From: a virus
Direction: 5' to 3' (one strand)
DNA: 59,233 bases
Virus record (IMG/VR): IMGVR_UViG_3300021197_001657
Location: 1 to 59,233 of that record
Position 1 is the first letter of the stretch. Each line of letters starts with the position of its first letter. Of this stretch, positions 41,501 to 48,471 are shown in pieces. The notes under the pieces were generated by a model. That model ran no database searches, was not told where the DNA came from, and worked only from the letters and a program-made list of their open reading frames with translations. The position numbers and the translations under genes were made by a program.

Positions 41501-44470
41501 CTCTCTCCCACTTGCTAGTATAGCATTAGCAAGTTTTTGTTCTGGTTCTCTAAGCCCAGACTTTAAGGACTTGCGAAACCCTTCTTGAAACTCTTTTGGA
41601 AATTTATCGAAGTTCATTAAGTCTTCAACCAAACGCTCAGGCCAAGCCTTACCCTTCATTGAGGCCAAAAGACTGGCATCTACATACCGTTCCGCATCTT
41701 TAGCAGTTTTCTTAGGAGCCCTTGCTGTGTCAAACTTTGGTCTATCGTACTGTTTGAGTGGGGGCTTTCCTCCGAGTGAGACGAACCTGTCAAAGTCACT
41801 CGGTCTTCTACCACGGGATTCTGATACTTCTTCCTGCTCTCCCTTTGGGGCTGTCTCTTCTTCTTCAGGTTGTACCTGTGAGACCTTTGGTTTGGATAGT
41901 TTCTTTCCTGAAATGATACTGCGGTTATTGGGGATATACTCATCCTGTAGTTCGTTTAATACGTTGATTAAATCCCGATCAGTAACATTGTTAAATCCTG
42001 GTATCCCTTTAAATCTTTTCCTTATTGATGCTATGAGCTTGTCGATAGCCCACTCTTTTTGTATGCCGTACTCCGCATAGTTTCTTGCGATGTACTCTTC
42101 TGTTTGCTTGAAGCTAGGTTCACCATCGGCTAGTTGTTCCCAGCTATATTTTTCGTTTACATAGGGATTACCAAGTGGCCCTTCCAGCCATGCTAGGATA
42201 TCCTTTTTGGCAGTTTTCTTGTACCCATTTATCATATCAATGTAGTCAGGAGAAAATGCCTGACCAGACTTACCGCCCTTCTTGACTCTCAGGCCAAGGT
42301 GTCCAAAGGCCTCATGAAATACAACCTGAACCATTCGTTTGATTGCATCGCTCTGTGTCTCTCCATAAATTGCCTCTGGAGCAATAACAATTTCGTCAAC
42401 TCCACGGACATATCCCTCACCAAACAGAAGTGTTTTAAGCCTCTCTACCTCTCTAACTTTTTCTTCAAGGGGGTCTGTAGACTTTTCAAATTTAGGTCCG
42501 TATTGTCCATCAAGCATTGCATCATATCTTTCCTGCCTAGACATGGCGGTCATCTTGACTCCAAGGCCAGAAAAGAATTTAGATACAGTTTTTAGTGCTG
42601 CCTTACCAACATTGTTGCTCAATGATTTTAAAACCCTGCCATCCTCCGTTGTATATTGGTTTTGATCTCTTATGTCCTGATACTTCTCAAGCTGTATATC
42701 TAACTTGTCTTCTTCTGAAAGCTCTTGAGTATCTTGATCTATGTCATCAACGACAGAATCAATAACAGGATTTGTATTCTCGCTATAGCTGACTCCATCA
42801 ACCAAATCCTCCGCAGTCCTAAGAAAGTTCTTGCGGTCTCCTCTTCTTCTGATCTCCTGTTTATTTCTTTCTACATTTACATTGTCTTCCGCAGTTCTGA
42901 GGGGTTCTTTTTCTAGGCGATCAACTTCCTCCTGAAGATCAGTCGTGCCCCTGTCAGCCAAGGCATCTACATCTTTATCGACAGTCTCCGGGATAGGACT
43001 CAAATCAGTTGTAATTTTAATCCTGACCTTTGGTAACCCTGTGACAACATCCTCTTCAAATATAATGTCGTTTTCTGTGTACTGACCTGAAGCAATAAGT
43101 TCCTCGGCCTCCTTTAAAGCAGAGTCCGTTGCCTCCTTGTAGTCCTTTTCTTTCTTTACAAGGTTGTCGTAGTCCTGCTGATCCTGCTTTCTTCTAGCCT
43201 CTTCCCTCTGTAATTTTATTTTTTCTAACGTAACTGCAAGATTGGCCCTCTTTTGAGTCAGATCAATCTGATCCTTCTCCTCCTGTATTGCCGCTTTCTC
43301 CCCCTCTTTAATCGCAGCTTCGCTTACTTTTTCTTGTAGTTCATCGTTGATTGTAGCCGGAGTATCTACCCTGTGATCCCTCTTCAACTTGTAGGCAACG
43401 GCAGTCTCTGCGACAGCAGGAGCACCTCCCATCACGACCTCGTTTACAAACGCACCCCATGCGGTCTCGAAGTTTGTCGGACCCATTTCACGGATCTTTT
43501 GTCTAAATGCCTCTGCCTGTGGTTCATCTAGCCCAGCATCAATTAAATTTTGCTTTACCTCGTAGGCATACACCTGTTCATCCATGACCTCAGCAGCAGT
43601 ACCACCGAGAACATCCATGCCGTATCTAGCGGCTACCTGCTTGACTGCACCCCATCCCTTGATCCAAGGTAGAAAGAGGTTGCTCGGAATTTCAAGAACA
43701 CCTGATGTGTAGGACCTCGTGAGACCAACGTCTCCAGCAATCTCAGATGCCATGTCTCGCATCTTAACCTGATCCTCTTGAGACAACTCTGTATAATCAA
43801 CACCCTGTTGTACTCCAATGGCTTCACGAATAACATCGTCTTCTAGTACCCTATTATAGGTTCCACCAGTGACGACTGCCGTGCTACCAACCGATGCACC
43901 TAGAGTACCACCAACCACTACACCAGTTGGTCCCTGTGTTACCCCACCTAGTACCGCACCAGCAATACCTGTTACTGTTGGAAAGAAAGACTCCAGTACC
44001 CCCTCTCCCATTTGACCAACGGTGGGTGTTGACTCTGGTAGCATTTCATACAGGCCACCAATGAAACCACCCTCACGAACATAATCCTCGTAGGTAGCCG
44101 CAGGTTTCTCAGTTGTCTTAACTTGTTGAAGGTCTTGTGCTATGTCGGTCATGGTCTCTTTGCCATAACCTTCTGGTAGGGCGGTTGCCGCCAGTCCTGC
44201 GCCTGTCTCTTTAAGGCCGACAAAGGACTTGTATAAAGTCTCGCCAGCACTAGCGTATGGGGTTTCGTCTGGGTCTGGTGGGGGTTCTGGTTGGGCCTCT
44301 ATTTCTAAACGATCTTCAGCTTGAATCTGTTCAAGAAATTCCTCTTTGAGAAAATTTCTACCATTTCTGCTTACAAATTGTTCATCACTATACCTATCAA
44401 TTGCATCTCTGGTAGACTCTCCAGGTTTTCTTTTTCTTTTGAGCCATTCATCAAATGAAATATCGACCAT
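32543..44470 (-). CDS. Giant polyvalent internal virion / ejection protein (3975 aa)
   Basis: An uninterrupted frame of 3975 codons. Features seen: a Gly-rich hydrophobic glycine-zipper-like segment at about residues 159-202 (GAVLGGVTQGPTGVVVGGTL); a charged coiled-coil-prone region at about 380-500; a zincin-like HEAFGHLG near 717; a second metallopeptidase-like LHEVQHIIQGIEGF near 1513, a pattern known from large polyvalent proteins; Lys/Glu coiled coil near 2230-2310; and a C-terminal region with helical hydrophobic stretches (FITYTSKVFPLLVETALTKP, near 3700). Large polyvalent proteins are thought to enter the host with DNA and counter defences. It follows the lysozyme-bearing virion gene, sharing one base. 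Confidence 0.65.
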   Translation of the reverse strand: MVDISFDEWLKRKRKPGESTRDAIDRYSDEQFVSRNGRNFLKEEFLEQIQAEDRLEIEAQPEPPPDPDETPYASAGETLYKSFVGLKETGAGLAATALPEGYGKETMTDIAQDLQQVKTTEKPAATYEDYVREGGFIGGLYEMLPESTPTVGQMGEGVLESFFPTVTGIAGAVLGGVTQGPTGVVVGGTLGASVGSTAVVTGGTYNRVLEDDVIREAIGVQQGVDYTELSQEDQVKMRDMASEIAGDVGLTRSYTSGVLEIPSNLFLPWIKGWGAVKQVAARYGMDVLGGTAAEVMDEQVYAYEVKQNLIDAGLDEPQAEAFRQKIREMGPTNFETAWGAFVNEVVMGGAPAVAETAVAYKLKRDHRVDTPATINDELQEKVSEAAIKEGEKAAIQEEKDQIDLTQKRANLAVTLEKIKLQREEARRKQDQQDYDNLVKKEKDYKEATDSALKEAEELIASGQYTENDIIFEEDVVTGLPKVRIKITTDLSPIPETVDKDVDALADRGTTDLQEEVDRLEKEPLRTAEDNVNVERNKQEIRRRGDRKNFLRTAEDLVDGVSYSENTNPVIDSVVDDIDQDTQELSEEDKLDIQLEKYQDIRDQNQYTTEDGRVLKSLSNNVGKAALKTVSKFFSGLGVKMTAMSRQERYDAMLDGQYGPKFEKSTDPLEEKVREVERLKTLLFGEGYVRGVDEIVIAPEAIYGETQSDAIKRMVQVVFHEAFGHLGLRVKKGGKSGQAFSPDYIDMINGYKKTAKKDILAWLEGPLGNPYVNEKYSWEQLADGEPSFKQTEEYIARNYAEYGIQKEWAIDKLIASIRKRFKGIPGFNNVTDRDLINVLNELQDEYIPNNRSIISGKKLSKPKVSQVQPEEEETAPKGEQEEVSESRGRRPSDFDRFVSLGGKPPLKQYDRPKFDTARAPKKTAKDAERYVDASLLASMKGKAWPERLVEDLMNFDKFPKEFQEGFRKSLKSGLREPEQKLANAILASGREAYLKKKKGAAWRDRDKWALTQPPKGYEANGAKWKELVDDVPKWARTTAEVQRGMREQDISESTTYFPDQKLKPIFPMPPKAFPGGYAEQKWANRLDPEDTPVYRKGGKFIDVSRGFPVKDSDPDMTNTIVPFGEIDTDFPGSRASFGVSGAVSKIKNLADNKPKKGQRKVNGKRISTGSAIMTNLLTKKFKFLDTNPNVKTNTENIATMENGAIVEYNKENDQSATKAGNFSDHLYAVQIVFDTDVQLFNTGKDKNQPSLRPRTYGDILVGDQVGTIQLDTGTVAPLYDRLIVVPPSKDEISYSFVGEVGVRQFITRNGMNPKGKMLTRDLNRQKKGSKEGAWFNPGLADGKWRVEVPNTGIKLKTMPFKYEGWRDTYNTVIDPSLPTRKQVFTGEDKKGKIKKQKTEESLPYMRLGDLLDLGALADYYPQLEDVYVHFADEFMGERMGYSSALQNPSDDNPTGKGLSLTIGTAPPDPETMRGLDMDRMTMTTQGWIEDIHMKMMNDPNHDGVPHRLIATILHEVQHIIQGIEGFSSGGTLTEENITKDRIKNAIRNSTKGLWVSISPGKRLRIQKRFASTLNDLVNNDQKKAKDAVSKFGLKSPFVGKKWSDGSLFLDEDPTKTYQKWSKTTTISVTDLINDPSEASNRKFSELVSLPSKAMMKTIQSLSREKNISGKDAGKVHKLFENMLKPYTMNALGSMMGNQIPSGFAPDQMKRLMGQSDYFRLAGEVEARDVENRYLDAFRGNGRSGLPSLLNKRKQELVKRLSPSKPYLQGGTERGVVNIDESGTGTTPANVPGEAVLGSPWRIEDMISYSMSDPLGDFAERVDIVTRARVAQINNLEKGTPERRNAIEKLHMNIILSPIPVQDPTKPLPFQDELDRAVPFEDLSWSQRLPGHELSGVELTKKYMKNPEEWEKIRTEKGGYEKSGDTVEDIDTEENEGDDAGAGGRGKSAKITGLGLKGKVSLRQKKGETKEAYKERISRQAQKDYGALTKRAARLLYLGKIWTNWQMIRDMFGLNPGGRGRDAVPYLGHIISFMKMQREKLMRGEMTPRDIAKSVVMTLASQGADANNPWTVWNFTGGVKKAKPAKKGTKLANLTTYVEYMNGADWVKGTSKYLEANIGQKELNGEINENKVAQWYSKAPLWVVNVPWNGQGPSKGLRKKRGVNEYVEKFDTQYEAISDGVIYPKTVSWEEASTTPAYDSKGEPIEGRFQYSGGKPQFVKVGSDWMLQVDGKNYHGMGHYNSQLSHNRYENNILKVKIPELKTQIKKYQNDIKLNEKKLKDKFAGKKPEYTQKGELKAEYTAPRIEVAKKKIKEKTIPKIEGYIKKRETEIASLRKKIKESQGEADKSGKKKQLAEMPLWYRDPQNQIEPNEKTGALWVPQEYATTGGKPRMEDAVAYYFSTDEGQMLLDNIEKGEFDLKEWRKLANVRMAFGDDRLNQLLKPSQRDKDGNLVKVGLRDLAEYTKGFNEIVKKYVGDADPKSLQGDDKETVKLRLEMAAELGDYAQKLYGIAEAKQAFFKHFLGLGDAPTIDAIELNTHIAGSPATDLATSPLTGKPVANTWRVDLKWWSLNLQGKDISGIDGLGKKGKADDKTFFGHYRKVIQDAFDNIKRDVDARDPSIFEDVPPDYFYHVMHHWLWDVGKALTRADAVMGESTERFRPAAYEAMWRDANQQVLAYFRNDPIEATMVDWEPGHNQPDAVAEISEGDVELLEDISESVSLASMKGKLVQRSQSDRFATGFYVAKDQTSNIWPDTYQGKKGYWMRGGMGYPLLEDNRKARAAWAADDISIVKNVRDLQAMGADHVITVVGAPDMHFSNKAYFSIFWRETQDMVSKDPKKKQALINRIDSIMLNPTNKNLLPVVKALKEAQSQNPGKDSWELLKMVGPTLTFGDRKPIVVALGGAFGIKKPTTPIVAFPNNTLWEDTTAFKEVAVGTPVGIIKLDPMGNQKMSQRAKDLGIPPHEAYEFVFKGEVIGSWIGQQGGVPFDNKQFRQLFKDYEKRIIKKFQYKPGSLDISAGAKYMFGKAKLPFKIPGAEIKKLEKNMDAPATPVSFSMAVNTLTTDPRLQADFNNAQLRQADWATSQSIFTRPLDQDKELPGGRKLSGFVTRFMEPFGKIEKPELLRNIRRRTRGTILRIEEVGSRLYKALYKSKNPKEIYDYLTKGGDLSTIPDMKERMAAKEVKAVIRQSGEDLVKKGLLPESALKKHDGGYLPTLYLQYLLDDNDRYAIQRGQSNKVSNMDYLKRRSDIDKGLQKFLKGKVEDPAFLASKAILQPGRDMALLDMFEEIVNTSAENNFNWVLPESIVDFDFIAEINKLTGANSNIASELKKDLTGLSEEREDIENYIQELNQDIKKEREVLRAKDRIQSKELSDLIRERMSMKDRLKLIKPRKMSAFGLKAEADRIFKTIYPVLKETNKDEAKVVADLSTEMNRVADDALDRIVMPNDYRKIPDNARYGKLRGMIVQREIYDDLVGSMRMTKPDNVAEAIIGDTGALGKANRLFKWSKVTANFPAAWVRNFSSNLVFMNIGGMNMAKIPYYLNKASMEMIKTWKEAKKEAEAKALGRDYTKQKTMYDEVKDFGLTGSTFAAVELGRIEKEYENFLNRTQRKGSPFKAFWIAKEFLNTAQEWTSDKYGMVDALGKTMLYMNNIDKGMDPATAADEAEKWLFDYSLVKPSVKTLRTAVVGAPFITYTSKVFPLLVETALTKPWRFAPYIALPYAMAEMFKDTHDLEEEEYDALIESLQEYMREKKYAGNIMPLPYLDEFGRPQFLDLAYLYPWGMFTEIASESMSDDPLAIIQTLGLLGGPTASIIAAVSTGTDGFTRRPVANPLDSPTQRAVSWIKYISNLMMPPFLHSDFGALNRLKQTMRGETNRYGEPMKSITQGVLQTIGFNISPVEPESQRGRNARYMQSEILKTMGYAKRTLRDMTRMGKPAEEIKEKNKYFKELIESRKNKLMDYIKRSKFPTNKLKKKSE

Positions 44471-47400
44471 TATTTAATTAGACTGCGGAGGTTTTCTATA
44501 TTTTTTGATGCCCTATTCTGAACCTGCTGTTTATAATATTTAGAATCCTCTATATGATAAATCATAGCCTGTATGTTTTCTGGGGAGGGGTCATTTTGAT
44601 ACTCTATAATTGAAGCCCTTAGATTTTCAAAAGGATCATTTTCCCTTGTTAAAAATTCAGGACCTATATTATATGACATATCAAATAAAACTTCACGAAG
44701 TTGTGTGGGCAACCCAGGCCATTGTATTTTGTCTTCCTCTTTTTTAGCGAACTTGTCGTTTGATTTTATTAGAGTTCTTATATGATTAGCATACCTGTGC
44801 TTCATCAATGCTTCAGCCTGATTCTCTGTGATTGAGTATTTATCACCCTGTAGTTTTTTAGCATGTGCTCTGGTTGGTGCCTTGAGGAACTCATTGGGGT
44901 TCCCCTTGAACCCGTTGATTCTCAAGACCTGAACCTCTTTCTTGTTAAGAGGTAGCCTGATACCATGACCGATGTGATATACGGGCTTACCGTTAGACAG
45001 TACGGGTCTCTTTCTCTCGCCTTTTTTCTTCTCAAAAAATTCCTGATCGGCATTAGGTTTAAACTTCCCCTCAAATTTTAGTGTTCTAAAATAGGCATTA
45101 ATATTATCAATCCCCCTTTTACCATCAGTAAAATTGCCAAAGGTAAATTGTTCGTTGAGTGGATCTTTGAGAATCATTTCACTTATGGGGGGGCCTAGTT
45201 CTGACAGGTTCAGTTCTGCGGCTTGTAGTCCACTTGCAGTATTTTGGTCTTCTGAATCCTCTGCTATGTTTTCTACATTTAAACCTCTAGCTCTCGCCCT
45301 TTTTGGATTACCTCCTCCACGGTTAGTTCCAATGCCTAAGTCTTCAAAAAATTCCTTATTGCCATAGACATTAGAACGGGATTCTACGTTCTCATTTTTA
45401 CTCGCCACGTTTTTGGGAAGGTTACTTTCGAGAAACCCTGTTGCTTCAAGTGGGTTTCCTCTCCGTTGGTAATTCTTACTCTCGACACTTCCTGATGGGA
45501 CACTTTCTGATGGGACACTTTCTGATGGGACACTTCCTGCTCCTTTTCCTCCAGTGCCAATATCTTTCCCACTTTCTCGAAGTCCTTTTCTCCCGACAAT
45601 ACCCTCATATTTACTGTGGAAGTTGTTAAATCTTTGGTCCAAAGCCCTATTAAAAACAAGATCGTTAACAGCAGATAAATATTCTGTTTCATTTGTAAAT
45701 CCATTTTTAGGTTTAACCGCCTCCATGCTTTTACGCAATGAACTGTCTGTTATAAAGCTCAAATCGGTTACAGGCTGATTTGATCTTAGTGTTCCATCCT
45801 TTTCAACACCAGGCAACTTCTCCCACATGGGAACCCCAGCATTATTAAAATATGGAAGCATTTTTGTCTTCTGGTCAACGAGCATTCCTCCTGGATTCCC
45901 ATACTTTAATACTGACATGGCCGATGATACTTTCGATCTTTCTTCCCAATACTTTCCCATAAAAGAGGCAATGTTTTTACCATCTTTATCGGCAACTCCT
46001 ATGTATGGAAGCATGTCGATCTGACCCCCATTTAATTTCATAAATTGTTTCGCAGCCTCTTCTTTATTGACTTTGAAATTTGGAATATTTTCCAGTCCAG
46101 CTTCCTTAAAAGCAGCCTTTGCAGCATCTATGTCACCATCTTTAAGAGCCTCCTTGCCAATATCCACCCAGGCCTTCTGTTCGTCTGTAAACTTTTTACC
46201 AAGTTTTTCACGTTTTACAACGAGCTCAGCTATTTTATATTGAGTGTCTTCTAGCTTTAACTCTTTTTCTAATCCCTCAAGTTTTTTCTCATCTTCTGTT
46301 AGTTCAGGAATATCCATGGGGTCAACGAGACCGTTCCTTATCATGAAATTCTGACGAGGCTTCCCTACCAGTAGCTGGGCGGTCTTAAACATGTCCTCCC
46401 TGTCTTCCTGTTTCTGAAACTCTGCCTGAAGCCTGTCGAGATTGATAAGCTGATTGGTTGATGTGTCTCGGAAATAATTGCCTACCTGTTCCTTGACCGC
46501 CTTCCGTTCTTCAGGATCGGTGATACCTTCTTCGTCAAGCTGTTCTGCTATGTCGGTCGCATTGATTGTTATTTCTTCAAGCCTTGCTTTCTTGTTGGTT
46601 GGTTTTAAATCCTCCTGGTACAAACCTTCCATCCTATTTTTTTCAGCAAACTCACCATCCTCAACCTCTGGTGCTGTTAGTGCTCTTTGCCTGTTGATTT
46701 CTGATTGTGTGCCCCGGCCCATGGCTGCCCTTTGAGCTTTCTCAATCTCTTCAGAAAGGCCTACCTGGGATTTAATTCTTTGCTCGTATTGTTTTGATGT
46801 GGTCTCTGGAAAGTTTCCAAAGTCATTACTTCTCCTAGACTGACGAGTGGCGATGTTAGAAAGAAGCCCCTCTTTAATCTGGTCAGAACTCCTATCATCG
46901 AGTGCCCCCATGTTGTCAGTTGTGCGTGACTCTATAGTATTTTGTTCTCCAACTTGCTTATTTATGTTCCTCTGTAATTTTTCAATTTCTGCTATCCCTT
47001 TTTCTTTATCAATGAGAGCATCGTAATCAACAAAATTAAATACACCCCCTTGTGGCCTAATATCGTCTGGGTCAAACTTACGGGTTCTTACATTAGACAA
47101 GGGGCCCATTGCTGCTTGCTCTTGACTAGGGACATCAAGCCTTTCGTCGGCTTCTCTTACGGCTTCTTGTTGTAATTTCTTTTTCCGATCTTCTCTTCGT
47201 TTGGCATCTTCTTTATCCCATATTCTTCTAGCAACAGTTCCTTCTTTAGGTGGAAAATCCGTATCAAAGTCTGGGTTGTTTCTGTAATAACTTTTCAACG
47301 CCATGTTACCTGAAGGGTCTTCTAGGGTCATTAATTTTTCGTAGGGATAGTTCGGAATATTTGCGTACATTTTTTCTTCCGCAACTTTCTGAGCATCCAT

Positions 47401-47559
47401 AGCTTTTTGGATAATTCTATCTCTCATTTCACTACGGGCTAATTTCTTAGCACCTGGAGATACTGTAGGAACATCCTTACGTTTGTTCTTCCTTCTATCT
47501 CTTACAAACTTTTCGTACTCTTCCTGTCTTTTCTTTTCGTATGCGGTGAGTTCAGCCAT
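44470..47559 (-). CDS. Internal virion protein with C-terminal lysozyme-like domain (1029 aa)
   Basis: The first two thirds are charged and helical (for example ELTAYEKKRQEEYEKFVRDR at the start). A C-terminal module (about 840-1029) contains VYHIGHGIRLPLNKKEVQVL, then LREVLFDMSYNIGPEF and SKYYKQQVQNRASKN, in the order of T4-type (GH24) lysozyme motifs. It likely degrades peptidoglycan during DNA ejection, comparable to the lytic domain of T7 gp16. A short VPSES repeat region lies near residue 680. It is coupled to the giant gene downstream. Confidence 0.6.
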   Translation of the reverse strand: MAELTAYEKKRQEEYEKFVRDRRKNKRKDVPTVSPGAKKLARSEMRDRIIQKAMDAQKVAEEKMYANIPNYPYEKLMTLEDPSGNMALKSYYRNNPDFDTDFPPKEGTVARRIWDKEDAKRREDRKKKLQQEAVREADERLDVPSQEQAAMGPLSNVRTRKFDPDDIRPQGGVFNFVDYDALIDKEKGIAEIEKLQRNINKQVGEQNTIESRTTDNMGALDDRSSDQIKEGLLSNIATRQSRRSNDFGNFPETTSKQYEQRIKSQVGLSEEIEKAQRAAMGRGTQSEINRQRALTAPEVEDGEFAEKNRMEGLYQEDLKPTNKKARLEEITINATDIAEQLDEEGITDPEERKAVKEQVGNYFRDTSTNQLINLDRLQAEFQKQEDREDMFKTAQLLVGKPRQNFMIRNGLVDPMDIPELTEDEKKLEGLEKELKLEDTQYKIAELVVKREKLGKKFTDEQKAWVDIGKEALKDGDIDAAKAAFKEAGLENIPNFKVNKEEAAKQFMKLNGGQIDMLPYIGVADKDGKNIASFMGKYWEERSKVSSAMSVLKYGNPGGMLVDQKTKMLPYFNNAGVPMWEKLPGVEKDGTLRSNQPVTDLSFITDSSLRKSMEAVKPKNGFTNETEYLSAVNDLVFNRALDQRFNNFHSKYEGIVGRKGLRESGKDIGTGGKGAGSVPSESVPSESVPSGSVESKNYQRRGNPLEATGFLESNLPKNVASKNENVESRSNVYGNKEFFEDLGIGTNRGGGNPKRARARGLNVENIAEDSEDQNTASGLQAAELNLSELGPPISEMILKDPLNEQFTFGNFTDGKRGIDNINAYFRTLKFEGKFKPNADQEFFEKKKGERKRPVLSNGKPVYHIGHGIRLPLNKKEVQVLRINGFKGNPNEFLKAPTRAHAKKLQGDKYSITENQAEALMKHRYANHIRTLIKSNDKFAKKEEDKIQWPGLPTQLREVLFDMSYNIGPEFLTRENDPFENLRASIIEYQNDPSPENIQAMIYHIEDSKYYKQQVQNRASKNIENLRSLIK
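45491..45535. repeat. 15-base tandem repeat inside the lysozyme-bearing gene
   Basis: Three adjacent 15-base units (TGATGGGACACTT core) encode repeated Val-Pro-Ser-Glu-Ser in a linker of the 1029-residue protein. The number of units may vary between related phages. The stretch lies in a flexible region between the helical body and the C-terminal domain. Confidence 0.7.
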
Positions 47560-47561
47560 TA

Positions 47562-48464
47562 TTAGAACCTCCCTCCTAAAAAGCCACCTTTATAGTCTCT
47601 GTAGTCTATCCTTTTTTGTTCTGGTGTAGATATGGAAGAATCCATTGAGTAAGGATTATTGTAGGCTCCTAGCTCTGATGGTCTAAATGATCTGCGACGG
47701 GCAGCTTCTTGTCTGGGGCTTAACATATCGTCATATTGTGTAGAGTTTGGCTTAGCTAGAGGTGTTGTCCCCCTAACCTGCGAACCCGTTCTGGCATAAG
47801 CATCATCTATAGCTCTATTTGAATCCGTTGACCCCTGAGCCTCTTTAACTTTTTGTGGCATTAACTGTCTTGTATATGCCTCGTCGTATGCCTCCTGCCC
47901 TCTGTCTGCAACCTCACCAAGACTCTTGGCCTGTTGTCTCTCCCTCTCGGAAGAAGCAAACTCCCATACCGGCTTAGCCTCAGCCGCTTTCAAATTTTTC
48001 TGGAATGTCGTAGTAAGATTTGCCGCCTGATTAGCAAGGAAGGCTCTCTCCATCTTTCCAGCACTGGGAGGTAGAGAATCTATTGTTTTATAGATATCAT
48101 CTAGCTGACCATTGTAGGCTTTCTCCATCCCCGCAAGGTTCTTTGTCTTATTAGCCTCAGCCCCCTGGTAGACCATGCTTCCTAGACCCTGCAACGACTG
48201 CATGTCACTGCCCTGGTAGTCTTCACCCATGAGTGTCTTGTTTGCCATTCCACCATACTTCATGGAGTAGGGAATACTGGCTCCACCCGTTGCAACTGCT
48301 GCACCTCCGTGAATTGCGAGAGTCATCAACCCCTTGCGTTTTTGTCTGGCGGCTTTTTCATCACTAGCTTTTTTCTCGGCTAAGGCTCTTGCCTTTCCTG
48401 CCTCAGCCTGAGTAAACCTGTCGATTGCCGCTTGTCTTACATCGAGTCCGTAATCAATAGCCAT
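47562..48464 (-). CDS. Internal virion protein, 300 aa
   Basis: A helical, Ala/Lys-rich start (FTQAEAGKARALAEKKASDE) is followed by a Gly-rich hydrophobic segment at about 46-80 (LMTLAIHGGAAVATGGASIP) that could insert into membrane. The tail is charged (DGARSFRPSE-like). Encoded between the Gln/Gly-rich 502-residue protein and the lysozyme-bearing protein, in the place of T7 gp14 or gp15. It is probably an ejected core protein; family not recognised. Confidence 0.45.
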   Translation of the reverse strand: MAIDYGLDVRQAAIDRFTQAEAGKARALAEKKASDEKAARQKRKGLMTLAIHGGAAVATGGASIPYSMKYGGMANKTLMGEDYQGSDMQSLQGLGSMVYQGAEANKTKNLAGMEKAYNGQLDDIYKTIDSLPPSAGKMERAFLANQAANLTTTFQKNLKAAEAKPVWEFASSERERQQAKSLGEVADRGQEAYDEAYTRQLMPQKVKEAQGSTDSNRAIDDAYARTGSQVRGTTPLAKPNSTQYDDMLSPRQEAARRRSFRPSELGAYNNPYSMDSSISTPEQKRIDYRDYKGGFLGGRF

Positions 48465-48471
48465 GTTGTCC

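Noticed and set aside
32543-44470. Many plus-strand frames of 60-190 codons opposite the giant gene
   Set aside because: They are antisense to a single 3975-codon frame, lack ribosome-binding sites and have the composition of mirror frames.
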